In this document: piece by piece, positions 1 through 11,530 of the stretch | Position numbering within the stretch: position 1 is the stretch's first letter | Layout of the letters: the number at the start of each line of letters is the position of its first letter | From: Trichostrongylus colubriformis | Taxonomy: Eukaryota > Nematoda > Chromadorea > Rhabditida > Trichostrongylidae | Assembly: GCA_963978905.1 (NCBI GenBank) | Contig: OZ022258.1 | Span: forward strand, 34,099,282-34,163,281 | DNA: 64,000 nucleotides | Direction of reading: 5' to 3' | Notes under the pieces: generated by a model | The model's database searches: none | What the model was told of the DNA's origin: nothing | Seen by the model: the letters and a program-made list of their open reading frames with translations, nothing else | Program-made: the position numbers and the translations under genes

Positions 1-370
1 TGCTTGCTCCAATGGTTGCTTAATTCTCTATATGGGTTTCCAGATGAGGATTTGATGAGGAAAATTTCGAAGTGTTTCACGGAAATGCCCATAACTTCCT
101 TCAAACTCAACCATATGAGTTCGTTCTGGTGAAGCGGGGTGCTAGGTTGTCGCTTTCGAATGACTATTTGAACTGAGTCATATCTTCAAAACGAAGGAAG
201 TTATTTTGAGGGAAGCCAGTTGAGGATTAGTTGAAGAAAATTTTGAAGTGTTTCACGGAAATGCCCATAACTTCCTTCAAACTCAACCATATGAGTTCGT
301 TTTGATGAATCTGGATCTGCTAGGTTGTTGCTTTCGAATGACTACCTGAGCTATGCCATATCTTCAGAAC
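1..370. repeat. 176-bp tandem repeat, two copies, cut by the window edge
   Basis: The block 'aagtgtttcacggaaatgcc' followed by 'cataacttccttcaaactca' occurs near 70 and again 176 bases later near 246. Each copy is followed by a diverged 'ctttcgaatgact' segment. The array probably continues left of the window. No coding sense is seen. Confidence 0.8.
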
Positions 371-1551
371 TAAGCAAGAAAAATTCAAAAAAGCCAGTTT
401 AGGAAAGCTTTTTTCGTCGAATTTGCGAGATCTTCCCACGAATCTTCCCAGAAATCGATTCATTGTTACTAAAATTTTTCCAGCATGCATCCTTCGCTCT
501 CGGAGGCCTAGTGGGAAGGCGAGAAGCGTCGGTCAGCTTTTCTGTGGGATGCGCCATGCATGAGGATTTCATCCATATTCTCAATGAATAAACGTTTTTC
601 CGGTCCGCATAGTGGCCGCCAACACTAGATTACGTACTTGCGATCGTAGTAAGATATGGAAGAAGTCCATATCAGCTAATTTTCCGCTTTCACCCCATTG
701 TTTGTGGAGTGTCAATCCACGGTGGTACCCGTTGATAGATATCGTTTTCCACGGCTTATCGGTGAATTCCGGAAGTGTCTCTGTACATGGTTTCGGTGTC
801 AGCGGACCAACGAAAGAGTTATTGGTACTGGCCGGTTTCATTGTGGATTGCGCCATGCATGAGGTTTCCATGATGACTAAGTTAAACTAGTTTTGGGTTC
901 GAACCCATTTAGTCAATTTAATCACTTCTCCCCTTTCACTTTAGAACCTTAGCCTGAGAAATTCTGCTGATCACTGCCTACCTCAATAATTACGACCCCC
1001 TCCCCCCTAGCGGACCAAACACGACCCCCCCTGTTGAGGATTCCTCAACGGAGGCTTGACGCTGCTCTGAGCAACCCATGGCCTTCCGCCTGCAAAGCGA
1101 AAGCACAAATGTCAGGGCGCTCCCAGGTGTCCAAGAGAATAGCCGCTTCAGTACGCCCCCTCCTCCCCCCCCCCCTCTGTGGGTACCAAAGTCGACTCTC
1201 AGCCTTTGACCTCTACAATACCAGCAGCTGTTGTCGGATCATGTACTTGCAATGTGCTTTACTGCTATGTACTTTATCTAAAGCAAAATGTTATTTACTT
1301 TACATTTCTCCCATGAACTATCGATGTAACACACTTCACTTCCATCCTCTTATTGAAAATTTGAATACTAGTGGTTATACCTCTGCAAGTATGACCTCCC
1401 TGCTCGACCAAATTCGAACCCCCTCGAAGGGATTTCTCGACTCACGGTGCACTCTAACTACTATTGAGCCATAATGACTGTTGGTCTGAAAATGTTAGCC
1501 GCGTAACGGGTAGACGAGATACAGCCCCAGCGATGAGTTATCGCGTGCAAG
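371..1551. other. no gene recognised
   Basis: Short open frames only, none with splice context or family resemblance. A 'gcgccatgcatgagg' segment occurs twice (about 551 and 849), as in old dispersed repeats. A C-run lies near 1165-1177. A tRNA B-box-like 'gggttcgaaccc' near 894 has no cloverleaf around it. Confidence 0.5.
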
Positions 1552-1782
1552 GGGTGTGTACCCTTATGTCAGAATTGCCGCACCGCGGGCGGACGAGCCA
1601 AAGGCGTCATGTTGTTGGGTTCCGCAGCGACTACAAGTCAATTGCGTATCGCGCCCATAGCATTACCGTTTAATCGTTCTAATCGATCCAGGACCCAACA
1701 ACCGCGACGCGCATAGCTCACACGGACTGCGGCGCACGCCGCTCGTCGTCGTGCGACAATCCTGACATAAGGGTACACACCC
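1552..1782. repeat. palindromic MITE-like element (231 bp)
   Basis: The left end 'gggtgtgtacccttatgtca' is mirrored by 'tgacataagggtacacaccc' at the right end. The similarity of the arms continues inward, with GC-rich 'gcgcac/gacgagc' and 'gttgttgggt' blocks on both sides, so the whole element could fold back. There is no coding capacity. It could be a non-autonomous DNA element; the target duplication is unclear. Confidence 0.7.
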
Positions 1783-3232
1783 AAACTGTTCCTTCGAACT
1801 CTACTGGAAGCTAAAATGTTTTCCTTGTAGGATCAATCTAAAAGATTATGGAATTTGAAAATGAAAAGCTGCTTGAGTGAGCTCTGGAAACACCCTTATG
1901 ACTATCCGGAAATCCGGAAATGAAAAAGGGCTATGTTATGAGCGCCTTCACTCTCTAGATAATGATGAGCTTTCCCCGATGGATACTCTCTCGACAAAAA
2001 TTTGAGAGTTCCTTCTCAAATCGGATGAGACACTTTACCAAACAGGGGATGTGTCCATCGTAAGGTTGCATATTTGCATAACGACATATGATGCTTGCTT
2101 TCGGGATTCTCATCGTTATAGTCCCCTTATTTGCATGCGCTTTCAATGCATATTTCACATATTAACGGACGTTCGTCTTAACATACGAATGCTGAGGAAA
2201 AGTGGCACTGAAGTTGAAGAGAATCAGTGTACTGTCGCCTGTACAAAAGTCGAGTCTAAACCAATAACATCGGTCTTCAATAAACTTCTTGGAACTCGTC
2301 TCCATCTTCCACCGTTCCGGGAACGCCCTTGAGCTTCAGTGTGAAAAGAGGGCACCAGCACAATTAAACCATACATCAGCCCCGAACGGTTTGCACTGCT
2401 ATTGATTTCACTCACAGAGGATGCTCCAAGAGCGGCTGAATAAAGGATCGTAAAGGTTGATGTTTACGAACATATGGAACATACACAATGACCATCCTGA
2501 AATGAGATGAGGAGGGATCGAGCTTTCTTCCTTCAGCGCAACACCTGATTCCGTGTTACTTACGCCAACCGACATCAGTTATAGGACCGTGTGTGGAATG
2601 TGTGCCTTACCAGTCGTACTCCCCAACACGGCCTCTACTTCTATCTCTCTCAGCTCCACGCGAATCATCAGCGATTGGGGGAGTTCCAGAATCTCGAAGA
2701 GTCAGTTCAGGATAGGCAGAGTTCTTCGATGCACGACTACGGGAGTTTTGGGATTGAGACATTCAGGCACTGCCAAGAAGGTGCAAGAAATCTATAGGCA
2801 CTAGTGACGAATTCACAACTGACCACCGGGTAAAGAAATCCAAAAAGAGAAGTTACATGAAGTATCCCAGAACTTTTCAGACAACCTAATACGCGGCTAC
2901 ATGATATGTAAGCTGAGATGGCTGAATGTCTCGTGATAGAGCAATCAAAATTTTCAGGTTCACCCGAGTTTACTATAGGTGAGCAATCAGGCACTGCTAC
3001 ATTTCTGTAACCCTACACTTTTTAAGATGACAGGTAAGAAATTTCACCTTTCTCTTGAGAGATGTTCAAGCTATCTGTGCAGAAATCACTCCACAAGTAG
3101 TGAACGAAAATGTGGAAAGAAATGTTGACACCTTAAAACTCAATATGAGGGTTACCGCTCAAACTACTTGTAGTACTTATGAGCTGCAATTCACATAGCC
3201 AATAGAAAAAGGGTACGAAAAAAGCTGCTCAC
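1783..3232. other. no gene recognised
   Basis: Several frames of 60-90 codons are open on both strands but resemble no family known to me. If the phospholipase C-beta gene continues on the minus strand, this is probably intron. No X- or Y-catalytic-domain exon was found here. Confidence 0.4.
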
Positions 3233-6200
3233 CCTCTGGATAGCCAAGTGCTTCCAAAAGCTTGTCCATTCCTCTTTCGCTCATTTTTGGATGCCGAGCC
3301 TCGTTTAGTCGTGGGTCACGTTGAAAAACTTGCAGAAAACGTAAAAAACTTTTGCGAGAGATGTGTTCGTTTCCATTCTCACAGCTAAAATGCCCATCAG
3401 TCTCATAATTGGCATATAGGTTCTCGGGGTTGTCAACTCATACTGATGAGAAAGGGAAAAGAGTTAGGTGCATTAGGTACGATGATGGTCGACCGCCAAG
3501 TATGAAAATACATTGCCAAAAGTGTATCACTGAAAGAACCAGGCACTTGGTTTTTCGACTTCCCGACTTTTCGACTTTTCGACTTTTTCGTACTGATGAC
3601 CTTATTTTACCCAGCGGAGCTACTTTCTGAAGGGCCTCACTTGCTGTAGGCTCTTTAGTTGTTAGGTGACGAGGCTGTCACCTGTCACCTGCCGTCCTGT
3701 TGCTCATTGAGATTTGAGCGGGCGCTGGCTACGTCTCCATTCGTCCCTGTTGCGAGCCAAAGTAGTTCAATGAACCTTTGCGACTCCAGGCACACGCTGC
3801 ATCTCGTTTTCGCGCAGAGCTCTCGCGAAGAAGTCTGACCATAAGGCCGGCGGTCATCCAGGTGTTCGTTTGACGTCCCGAGGGATCTGGTCGGTAACCG
3901 CTCTGAACCAACGGTCATCGCGAAATACCGCATGACGTGTCCAGCTCATCTAACCGATTCCTTGGCAAATGTGGCGGCGCCTCTGATCTTTGATTGTCGA
4001 TGGGGGAATTGGAACTCCGGATTCCCCTCTACACTTGCGTGTATCGGGATACTCCGAGCATTCTCTTTTCCATGAAGCGTTGGAAGACGTCGACTGCATG
4101 CTCCTTCTGCTTACGTAGAGCCAAGTCTCCGAGGCTGATGTTAATGCAGGAAGGACAGTGGAATCGAAGAGATGAGCGCGGAGACGGACGTTCTCCGTCT
4201 TTTTCACTACTCACTCGATGGTCTTGAAGGCTCCTCAAGCCGCTCTTTTCCTCCTGCTCAGCTCTGATGCTAAGTCGTTCATCATATTGACTTCCCGACC
4301 TAGATACACATAGTTGGAGCATTCGGTGACGATCGTTCCGTTGAGCGTTGATGGGGCATTAGGTATCATTCCGTTCCTCATGAACATCGTCTTCGTTTTT
4401 TCCACACTCGCAATCGAAGCCGGCTAGCATTTCTTCCGCTTGCTGGATTGTCGGTGGTATAAGCATGTCGTTAGCGAAGGGGAGGTGGTGTGGATGCCGG
4501 CCATCGACTTTCACTTACATGCCTTCCCTTTCCAACTGACGCATGACGTTCTCGAGAGCGGCGCTGAAAAGTTTAGGGGAGATGGTGTCGCTTTGTCGAA
4601 TCCCTCCATTCACGTTGATGATGACTTCTTGTAGATTGGCGAGATTTCGATGATGACTTCCTTGTAGAATGGGATACTTGTAGAACGGAGACGCCTTGTA
4701 GCAGTTTCAGAAAACTGCTACAAGTTGCCTCCATACTAGTCCCGAACATGCAAATACAGGGCGAATTCGCTATTCCGCACACTGTCGACGATCAAAGATC
4801 AGCAATACTGCCGTACTGGCAGAGGAATTGAAGGATAGATGGGCCCGGCAGGGCATGTGATACTGGGATGACCGTTGCACCAGAGCGGTGGCCAATTTGA
4901 TCTCCGGGCCGTGAAACAAACATCTGGATGACCGTCGGCTCTGAGGTCAGGCTTCACGAAAGCTCGGCACAAGAGCTGCTACGTAGCCTTGAGCCATAAT
5001 ATTTCATTGGGCTACTCTGATCCCGACAAGAACGGATGGAGAAGTGGCTGGCGTCTGTCCAAGATACTCGATGAACATAAGTACAACAGATGATACACGT
5101 GGTACCAGTCAGTAGTAGCGGTCCTTGAAAGGAGCTAGTCAAGCGTAGCACATAACGCATCCATTCACATGGAGGCGGAGCGCTACTGGAATACGACCTC
5201 CTCGAATCGACCAAACCGCGCTTTTGCTGCAAAGACCCCACATGTTATTAGTTTCCTTTAACGAAAGTGGTCATTTGTTTTCATTATTGTCATAACCGTA
5301 ATAACTGAAATGTTGAGAAAGGTTCACCACGAAGGGGAGACTTAGGAATCATTTCGTTGAAGAATCTCGACAGGTCAAGACCAGCATATCGCATAAACCA
5401 ATCTCATCGGTTGACTTTTATTGTGAGCACACCTGAGTCACGATCCCGAAAGGAACGCACTTTAGCAGTCCTCAATGTTGTGTGCTTTGGTCATTTGCTT
5501 TCCTTGATGCTTGTTAGATTTGTTATTCGTAAAAGTAACATATATAATAATGAAAAAAGATGAAAATAAAAACATAATAAACATAAATGTCTATGTAGTT
5601 GCTCACAGTTCGTCGAAAACCTTTCGCAACCCGCGCCCATCGCCTCCTACTGATAGAAAGATTTTCACTAGATCTCTGTCAGTTATTTTTTCGCTCAGCG
5701 GAGCATTGCCCTGAAACTAACATACTTTTCACAATGAAGACCTGTGCCGCTAACAAGTCATAAGCAAGATAGAACTGCCTCTGTGGAGTTCGACCGATAC
5801 CGTGTCATTGCGATTCCTGTAGTTGAATCTCTTGTGCACGACTTCAGAGCTGCTTCGAAACTGTAAATCTAGAATCACTGAGGGATTAGTTACTCAATGG
5901 GAAAATCTTTTCATCTGGAAGTCCTGCGAGATCAAGCTGAAGGAATCTCGCAGCTATTTTTTTGAAAAAAAGGGGTCGACATTGGGTACAGTGTAAGAGG
6001 AGCGGACACAACTATCCACTAAGAGAATAATAATTCAGAATAACATGATAATAGCACTTTGCATGTGCTCGACTACTCAAATTTTTGATTAAGATAAGGT
6101 GATCAAATAGCAGTGAAAAATGTGTATAAACAGACTAACTGCTCCAACGAAAATTCATTTGTTTCCGATGCGTAGAGGAAAGGCGCAAGCGATTTTCGTA

Positions 6201-7698
6201 TGTGGTAGAGAACACCAAAATGTTTCCTCCTCGTGTTCAGTGCGAACGGGAAAAGGAATTCTGCCCAGGCGGTGACAGTTTTCTGAAAAAGATATTGTTT
6301 AGAAGCGAAATTTCTCTGAAATATCGATTTCCTTGCTATCCCCTTTTTCCAACTTTTACCGGATCGTCTTCCGAGTAGACGAAGGTGGATAAAACAGGGT
6401 GAATAAAGTCAACGTTGCTAACAATGGACATTGTGCTGCTGTCATTCCTCTTCATTGATTCCTGAAAGTCGGAACCAGTTAGGATCCTTAACGACTTGTC
6501 GGATGTGTTGCCTGTATGGGGCCACTTCGAAGCGACACGTACGTATGCATGAGCAGCTTGCCTTCCTATGCGCACATCCACGATGTCTTGGATAAAGATA
6601 TAGTTTGATGTCTCGCCCACCTGAAAAAATAGATGGAACGACTGTGTGATTTTCGTGGAAAAACTCTCATCAGCAGTTTCAGTGGTACCAACAGCATTCA
6701 CATGTTGCGCAAATAAAAATAACAAAAGTGCTACGAAAAACCTAAGTGGAAAAAAGAGATGAAGGGCTCTGTTCCTGTGGCTCGCTTAAACTCGTATCGT
6801 ACTGTAGGGGTCTCACAGAATATGGGCTCTGAGCGAATTTTCGAGCCTCTTGCATTTTTTTACTATAAGGTAAGACTTTTATGCATAGAATAAGAGGACA
6901 TACGAGACCGTCACCTCCTACATAACAAGCACGGATGCGCGCGAAGCTGTTTATCAGCCAAGACTTGCGTTTTCGCCTATTTTTTTTGTATCAGCGAAAT
7001 GAAAGTACAAGTAGCCCAACAAGCCGTAAATTTTAATATACGAAGGAATTCCCGGCGTAGTGTTGCACCTACGTATTGCTGATGATCACTTGTGTGCTGC
7101 TCACATTTTCACACTCGTCCATGTTTACGAATTTTGATGCGTTTTTACGTTTTGAATTTTTCGGTGTCTGCTAATTTTCGTCATGACCCAGTGCAGTGAA
7201 CGTATGAATGATGCCTGGTTATTATGGGGGAAAACCTCGGAAGCGCATTGATTCCTTATTTGTATCTAGCCCACGTTTATCATTACATCGACGCTTTCGA
7301 AAAAAAGTTCAAAGCAATTTACCCGTGGCATCCAGTAGAGGATGTGTCCATTAGGATCTACACGGAGCGTAACAGCTTTTGGACAATGAGATGCTTTTGA
7401 AGACTTCTGAAACGATTTTCTGCAGCATCAGCAGCAAGACATTCGCCGTAGCCAACCACATGCAACGGATTTGTGCCGACGAAAATTTACATCTGTCTAG
7501 CGGATCTTAAGTTTACGAAACAATCGCGAAACCTAGCGTCTACCCAAACGACTATAGCCGTCAATGAACAATGGCAAAAGCAAAAGTCTGAACGGTTTTC
7601 GAATCACATACCGTGCCATTGCCAACTAAGTAGAACTTGCTGCCCGCTATGAAACGAGCTGGTACTGACAAATAGTCGCTTGATGTCATCCAGCTCAC
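3233..7698 (-). CDS. egl-8: phospholipase C-beta, partial (PH and EF-hand exons)
   Basis: A PLC-beta enzyme hydrolyses PIP2 to IP3 and DAG downstream of Gq at the plasma membrane. Exons read on the minus strand: 7612-7698 (29 codons, with 'ARFIAGSKFYLVG'), 6360-6620 (87 codons, 'FIQDIVDVRIGRQA' and 'LRILTGSDFQ', a PH-domain pattern) and 6136-6282 (49 codons, 'TAWAEFLFPFALN'). Phases agree at every junction and acceptors are TTTTCAG-like. Exon 3233-3384 carries 'FLQVFQRDPRLNEARHP'; the QRDPRLNE string is a hallmark of the PLC-beta EF-hand region. A 20-codon candidate exon at 5801-5860 may fall between them. The donor at 6136 is weak. The true start, remaining EF exons and the X/Y catalytic barrel are not visible; the catalytic part probably lies left of the window. 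The introns hold RTE fragments. Orthology to egl-8 is inferred from family only. Confidence 0.75.
3690..4790 (-). mobile_element. RTE-type non-LTR retrotransposon fragment (reverse transcriptase 3' half, degenerate)
   Basis: Minus-strand frames, joined across several shifts, give the RTE order. First comes 'IRQSDTISPKLFSAALENVM', then 'LPFANDML' at the catalytic box (family norm FADD, so one Asp is lost), then 'SNYVYLGREVNMMNDLASEL', 'TENVRLRAHLFDSTVLPALT', and a C-terminal 'DDRWFRAVTDQIPRDVKRT' tail. Stops and frameshifts show it is dead. It lies inside the PLC-beta gene in the same orientation. Confidence 0.85.
4790..5095 (+). mobile_element. RTE 3'-terminal fragment in opposite orientation
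   Basis: Plus-strand reading gives 'DRWARQG', 'YWDDRCTRAV' and a terminal 'PDKNGWRSGWRLSKILDEHK', with stops between. These parallel the extreme C-terminus of RTE ORF2 seen on the other strand at 3690-3970. Two fragments therefore meet tail to head, from an inversion or two separate insertions. Confidence 0.65.
5096..6135. other. probable PLC-beta intron, one candidate exon
   Basis: On the minus strand, 5801-5860 is an open 20-codon segment between a 'gatttacag' acceptor and a 'gtatcg' donor. Its phase fits the preceding PLC-beta exon, with 'FRSSSEVVHKRF' where PLC-beta has an 'FRxF/S' segment. This is weak. Nothing else is recognised. Confidence 0.35.
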
Positions 7699-10443
7699 CT
7701 GAAAGTAGAAAGCTTTTTCGGATGCAGACTCCTAAATCGTCAGACTGAAGGAGAGCACCAAGCACGCACAGATATCTGCACGCTCGCTTGTGTGCCCATC
7801 GAGAATGCCATCAAGTTTTTTTTTCGGATACAATCATTATGTCTTGATCACATGCTAAGCATCTCCATGATTCGTGATCGGGGCGCTCTCTTGAGAGCGA
7901 TGTGAGAATATAGAAGGTAGGTTATATGCATGAGGAAATTCATGCAAGGCTGCTTACGAAACATATTTTCGAAGCGAATGGATCCACCACCACAGGCTGT
8001 TGACCTCCATAGGAGTCCTGCTGCAATCTACTGTTTTTTTCAAATTTACGAAGGAAAAATTGTGGCAGTCTGCATAAATTCTGGGTATGCGGTTTTGCAA
8101 AACATCGGAGCAATTGACGAATCTGTGCAATGAGTTTCTGTAACCGAGAACTCTCAAAAATTCGAAATTCGATGCAGCCACATCAGTTCAGAGCATTGGA
8201 TTCGCAGTTCAAAGCATTGTTTTCTCACAGACGCTGCTTTCAAATGAGAGGTACTCTCTTCAAATTAAGGTAACAACAAACTCAGTGCTGTTAGCAAAAG
8301 TTCCTCAGCTGATCACTTTCAAAGCACCCGCGTTCAACAGAGCTTCGAAGCGAAACTAATGGTTCAACATTTTTTAATTTTAGCATCGGTTCATTATTGA
8401 AATATCTACAATCCGTGATGGATAATAATGCTGCACCTTTCACGTACATGGAGCAAGTAACAAAGAGTGGCATCAATCCACTCCAAAATGCGTGTGACTG
8501 AATAAGTTTCGAGTAACTTTTTTATTTCTCTCTACGTCAGAAACACTGGAATTCTGGAAATAAGGAAGGATTCCGGTGGTGTGAAGCACGTCCTTGAATC
8601 TGATTCATGTCTGAACCAATGAGGTCGGAAATGATATGGAAGTTGGCAGTTTCACTTAAAGTTTCACTAACTCCTTGACATAGAAAAAGAATCCCGACAC
8701 GGATTGGAAATAACAAACGGCTATATCTCTATAAAACGAGAGGTAAAAATGACTATCAATCCCTTTTCGGATGTGCCGCGCATTCCACTAACTGTATTGT
8801 TAATTGTTGTTATACATCCCCACATTTGTATACGATTTTGCCTATACTACTTCCTGCCGGGGTCAGCTGATTCTTCACTTAGTTTCAGGCTCTTTAGAAC
8901 GGCGCCATCAGTCACTACCTTAAAAATCAAAGATCGAAAGATTTGAAAACATGACATATAAGCGATTATAAGTCACGAGCGAACTATGAAATCAAGCGTT
9001 CGAAGTGCTGTGAAGGTGGTGCTATGCGGACTGTTTGAGTAAACGGAACTGTTGGCGAGAGCCTTATCAGGAGTGTTATCGTAAGCTAGCTTCTCTAATC
9101 TCTGCACATCTGGAATATTCTTTTACATCAAAGGTAACCATCGATAACATGCGAATTGTTACCATTCATCTAACAATAAGTGTGAAATCCCTGTCTTCAT
9201 GTCCACTGCGAACTTGGAACAGCTACGCCTTACACCCAATCCTTTATGATCAGCCAACACTCCACCTTACATTTTTCTGCTATTTAACCTCAGAGACCGT
9301 CCCTCACTATTGTCTCCATATTTAACCTGGTTACTGTCTCTCCTCAACGCTGGAACAAACCAATTCTGACATACATATGAACTTATCTCGAAAATATGTG
9401 CGACGGACAAAAACTATCCCCGCAGCACTAATAAAAATCGCGTCATGCCAGCCAAATTAGGAATAACTATTCCGTCGTGAGGAAAATTTTAGCCGGTTTT
9501 CGCAACTTTACCTTCAAAAATCATGGCACGGCTCAGACTGCACCTTTTCCCACACCATCACCATTGAATGCCTTATACCTTGCCAACATGATGATATCCT
9601 CCATTTTGATGGAAGTCTGATTATTCACATTGCGCAGAATCGTGAAAAGCTGACTCCAAATCGTCATGCTTTCCGACCACGCTGCTCTTGAAGGAGCTGC
9701 CATGCTGTTTAAAAAAGTTTAGTGAGGTTTAGTTCGCCAGGCTTGACGAGTATTGGTAAAGAGTGAGAGCTCCAGCCTGCAATTCGTTCAATTTTTGGAA
9801 GACGATCTGTGAAAAATTCAGTCGCGCGTTTCTGCTCCGAGGAGTCGCGCATCACCCACTTTTTGAATGTTGGCGAATCGAAGCCATCCGAGGTGGTCAG
9901 TCACATCTGTAATGGTGAGGTCAATATCCCCCCCCCCCTCCCCCTACAAATATGGATACTCGTAGCTTTCTAGTGTTTTAATGAGCGCTTGATCAATTGA
10001 AAATCCGCGCAACTCATTCCCACTTCTGCACCACTGGAACCAGTGACAACCTTTCATCCAATGCTTAACCATCTCCCGTTGCAGTTTCCTCATTTGTAGT
10101 TGCTTCCATCGCTGCTCGACCAGACTATAACTCGTGAAGTCGAGTAATTTAAAATCGGTGCTTTTTGCTGTACTTTGAATACCCAACAATTCAAATTCTT
10201 TGAGCAACTAAATGGATTTTCTCCGTCTACGGAGCACAATGGTTGAGTTGGTCTAGGCTGACGCATTTTGGAAATTGCATTTATCTTTTAAACACGCAAA
10301 ACCGGTCAGAACTTTCCTGACAACCCAATATTTTCCCATGCATTGCTGACCACCTGTGCTTTACTGCACAAATTTAAGTGGCTGTTTCCTGGCTCATCAA
10401 GGAGGAGATTATCTGCTAGTAACCATTCAGGATCCCATACATA
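7699..10443. other. no gene recognised
   Basis: Open frames here (for example 7930-8133 plus, 9035-9325 plus, 9944-10207 minus) lack matching splice sites or family motifs. An upstream PLC-beta exon with the start codon is expected to the right of 7698 but was not identified. A run of 11 C lies at 9928-9938. Confidence 0.4.
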
Positions 10444-11530
10444 TCCCATACATATATATAAAGCAGAAGTTTGGCGTGTTTGTCTGTGTGTCCGTCCGTT
10501 TGTTACATGCACTCTTAGTTCAACCAGAAGTTGGTCGTGTTTGTGTGCATCTGTTTGTTACGTTGCACTTTTAGTTCAAACGTGGAGAGGTCGGGCAAGT
10601 TAGGAGTGTGTAGGGGTTGACCAAAGTGCACGAAGATCATAACACGAAGATCGTATGAACTAAACCTAGCCCCGCCCACCGTGGCCGGGGCTTACGCAAA
10701 AATAATGCTCAAAAAGTCGGGTAAATTAGGGATGGGCCTGTACAGGTCGAGCAAGTTAGTATTGGGTAGGGGCCAACCCATGTGTACGAAATACATACGT
10801 TCTAAAACTAGCCCCGTCCACCATGGGCTGGGCTTGCGCCGAAATTGATGGGTGCTCGAATTTAAGCCTTCACTTGGGTTCCGAAAATCGGGAAGGTCAG
10901 GAATGGGTCTGTTGAGGTCGTGAAAGTAAGGTCTGGGTAGGGACTGACCAAAGTGTAGCGAGCACACAACAAAAAATTAGGAATGGGCCTGGAGTGGTCG
11001 GGCAAGTTAGGATTGGCTAGGGTCCAACCCATGTGTACGAAGTACATACGTTCTAAAACTAGCCCCATCCCTACCCAGTCCTTACTTGCACGACCTCAAC
11101 AGACCCATTCCTGACCTTCCCGATTTTTGGAACCACCAAAGGCGGGGCTTGCGTCGACTTTGATGGGTGTCTTCACATGGGTTCCAAAAATCGGGAAGGA
11201 CAGGAATGGGTCTGTTGAGCTCGTGCAGGTAAGGACTGGGTAGGGACTACCAAAGCGTAGGGAGCACACAACAAGCAAGTTAGGAACGGGTCTGATGCCG
11301 AAATGGATGGGTGCTCGAATTCAAATCTTCACATGGGTTCCAAAAATCGGGAAGGTCAGGAATGGGTCTGTTGAGGTGGGGCAAGTTGGGGTTCGATAGG
11401 GACCAACCAAAGTGTAGGGAGAACACAACAAACAAATTAGGGACGGGCCTGGAGAGGTCGGGCAAGTTGGAATTGTGTGGGAGCCAACCCATGTGTACAG
11501 AGTACACAATTTCTAGGCCTGGCTCCGCCA
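10444..11530. repeat. Helitron-like unit with internal degenerate repeats
   Basis: It starts at a dispersed 5' motif, 'tcccatacatatatataaag' followed by 'cagaagtttggcgtgtttgt'. The interior repeats blocks such as 'gggcctggagaggtcgggca' (about 10734, 10985, 11445) and 'gaaggtcaggaatgggtctg' (about 10900, 11200, 11355). One copy of the latter is inverted at about 11090-11130. GC-rich hairpins such as 'ccccgcccaccgtggccggg' recur. A hairpin plus CTRR 3' end was not found, so the right boundary is approximate. Confidence 0.6.

Noticed and set aside
894..906. A tRNA B-box-like 'gggttcgaaccca'.
   Set aside because: No A-box, anticodon arm or acceptor stem can be formed around it.
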